Assembly: GCF_037975245.1 (NCBI RefSeq)
Contig: NC_092571.1
Coordinates: 24,814,564-24,878,563, forward strand
DNA: 64,000 nt
Source of the DNA: Apostichopus japonicus
Taxonomy: Eukaryota; Echinodermata; Holothuroidea; Aspidochirotida; Stichopodidae
Direction of reading: 5' to 3'
Below are positions 62,104 to 64,000 of the stretch, piece by piece. A program made the translations under genes and the position numbers. How positions within the stretch are numbered: the first letter of the stretch is position 1; each line of letters begins with the position of its first letter. Below the pieces are notes generated by a model. That model had not been told where the DNA came from, searched no databases, and saw nothing but the letters and a program-made list of their open reading frames with translations.

Positions 62104-63604
62104 AAAATGGGGCAATTTGTTATACAAAATTTGTCAAGATGTATACATGTACACTGTACAGTAGTGCTCAGCGTTAATACACCACAGAACCATAGTAAAG
62201 TTCATAGCCTCGAAACATCTATGCACAATTTTGCACAGAATTATTGCCCGCTAATGATATGTGATTGACAATGCCTACTGTTACTTATCAAGCATTCTGA
62301 CAATTTTCAATTGTTTGCCAGTGTGTTTTGACAGTTTCATAAAGACTACAGTACTTATTACTCTATTAGCCTATATGGTCGATTAAACTGAGTGTTTACA
62401 ATAACAGTTAACTGAACATGATTTCAAACACTTGTATAGGAAAAATAAAAAGTACAACTTCTGTGTAGAATACCAAGTGAAATATCCCAAAGGTATGTAC
62501 AGTATATGAATATTAAATATGAACGAACCATTCTTCAACTTTGTAACTGTTTAGTTACAAGTCTGAAATTCTTACCCATGAATAATTCAAATTATGTAGA
62601 GTTGCTGATTGTGTTACATAGGATTTATTTTATGTAATTTGATAACACAATAAACACTTACACACTATTTTCTATTTTGTATGTCTCTATTCAATCTGCC
62701 CCAGGGAAGAATTTATCTGGTATTTCATCTCAAAATATTATGCATAATTGTCAAATTTGCTATAAAATTCCAAATATGTATAGTTTTTTTATATAATGTA
62801 TACCATAATATTTTTAGAGGCAAAATTCAGGGCTTGCAAACTGGTACACAAAATATGAGCTCAAAATTATTCCCTTGTCCCCTACCTCTACCCCCGTCCC
62901 CACCTTCCCTTCAGAGAAAATATTGGATAAATAATTTGATTTTTAGGCCTATTCACAGCTTTCCTTGCTTGTATGATATGCATTATTTACATCTGCGACC
63001 ATCTGTTTGAAGATGGTGTTGATGAAAGACACCTGCTAATTTATGGAACTAAATTTAAAAGCAATTAAAAGTAAACGTCAGTGTGTGGTAGTTATGCTGA
63101 TGATATTTTAATTGGCTTCAGGGTCACAAAGGAATATCTCTGTCCAGCAAGGTCCTTATTAATCTCTATTAAAGTCTATACTTAAGTCTAGAAATGAAAC
63201 TAAATTAGGAATCCAAAATCAACATGATATTTTGTGACTCACCCCGAAGTTATCTGTTTAGGTTCTATTAAAATCCAGTCATGGAAAGCAAAATATGAAA
63301 GATTAAAATCAAAGGGCTTTTCAAAGAGTTAAATATCTGTCAACAGGTGAGTAAAAACAAGGAATTTTAACGATGAAGAATGGTCCAGGGATGCCGTTGG
63401 ATGAAAAAGATAATAATTTAGAAACTGATGAGCACATTTTGTTATGTTTCACGGAGGTAAAACAAGACCAGTGAGTCAGCCAGGAAAATTGAGATCTCAG
63501 ATGAAGGTATCTGGTAGTTCATTATATTTGAGTCAGTATTTAAATATGATTTATGGCAAAAAAAAGAAGAAAAAAAAGAAGATAAAAAAGAAGTAAATTT
63601 GGTA

Positions 63605-63868
63605 TCTTGTATGTATGTATGTATGTATGTATATGTGATCTTCCCGCAAGCAGGAACTCGCGAAAGAAGCCATGGAGGCTTATAGACTCGCAAGCTGACC
63701 GAAGCCAATCTCTCGGCACACATCCATTTACAGGTAACGTCCATGTCGGGAAGTTGTTATTGAACAACACCCTTGCCAGACGACACACATTGCTGTCGGC
63801 GGGGAATCGAACCGGGGATCTCATGACTGGGAGACGCCGGCGTAACCACTAGACTATACACTCCGCCA
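63605..63868 (-). mobile_element. tRNA-derived SINE, well-preserved copy
   Basis: The minus strand starts TAGTCTAGTGGTTACGCCGG (A box intact), then GGTTCGATTCCCCG (B box intact), a body with TGGCTTCGGTCAGCTTGCGA and GCGAGTTCCTGCTTGCGGG, and a (TACA)n tail at 63611-63632. It is the same family as 18105-18352, and the intact Pol III boxes suggest a younger insertion. Confidence 0.85.
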
Positions 63869-64000
63869 TCTTGTAGACCATTAAAGCACGTTGCTATCTA
63901 TAAGGATGGATATCAATGACATTTTGTCAGATTTGACAAATGATCCTTTAGTTGAGTGAGGGCTATCAATTAAAGTGACTGAACTATTTAGTCTAAAGAC

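Larger units (their letters stand above)
58529..64000 (+). other. Probable first intron of the 58-kb gene
   Basis: AT-rich DNA without recognisable exons. It holds a ribozyme-like hairpin relic at 59169-59214, a G run near 59600, the 159-bp array at 61283-62103 and a SINE at 63605-63868. Intron status is inference from the donor at 58529. Confidence 0.5.

Overview
This is a window of an animal nuclear genome: AT-rich, with short exons separated by long introns, GT-AG splice sites throughout, and many decayed repeats. The gene content and the tRNA-headed SINEs fit a marine invertebrate deuterostome, most likely an echinoderm. That placement is inference; nothing read here is diagnostic of a species. 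All genes found are on the + strand.

The left two thirds (2434-37135) is one gene, rootletin (CROCC), the coiled-coil protein that builds the ciliary rootlet and links centrioles. I traced 36 coding exons whose phases join without a break into 2162 codons up to a TGA stop. The start codon lies upstream of the first exon recognised, either outside the window or not seen in 1-2430. The protein has the N-terminal rootletin domain, a long coiled coil interrupted by two Ser/Pro/Arg-rich linkers, and a third such segment at the C-terminus. The first intron holds an acidic, phase-compatible extra exon (7356-7787, or to the stop at 7802) and a possible alternative first exon at 4888.

From 37136 to about 42500 is the rootletin 3' side and intergenic DNA, with a LINE reverse-transcriptase 3' fragment and a ribozyme-like hairpin motif of the kind carried by Penelope-type elements. 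SCO1, the mitochondrial copper chaperone for cytochrome oxidase assembly, follows. Exons 48205-54101 are secure. The first exon is uncertain, the best candidate being 42655-42691 beside a CCAAT box. The interval between (43.3-47.4 kb) holds a decayed multi-exon gene of a transposon-like family, two inverted copies of a TTAA-flanked MITE, and other repeats.

The right end (54102-64000) has two prominent tandem arrays (about 65 bp and 159 bp units), SINEs, and the first coding exon of an unrecognised gene (58247-58528) that continues beyond the window. I found no undescribed multi-gene system. The points most worth a second look are the acidic rootletin exon, the tandem splice acceptors in a phospho-linker exon, the intronic exon-fragment duplication, the stop-free 31-bp satellite abutting a SCO1 exon, the MITE pair with the eroded gene, and the ribozyme-like motif.
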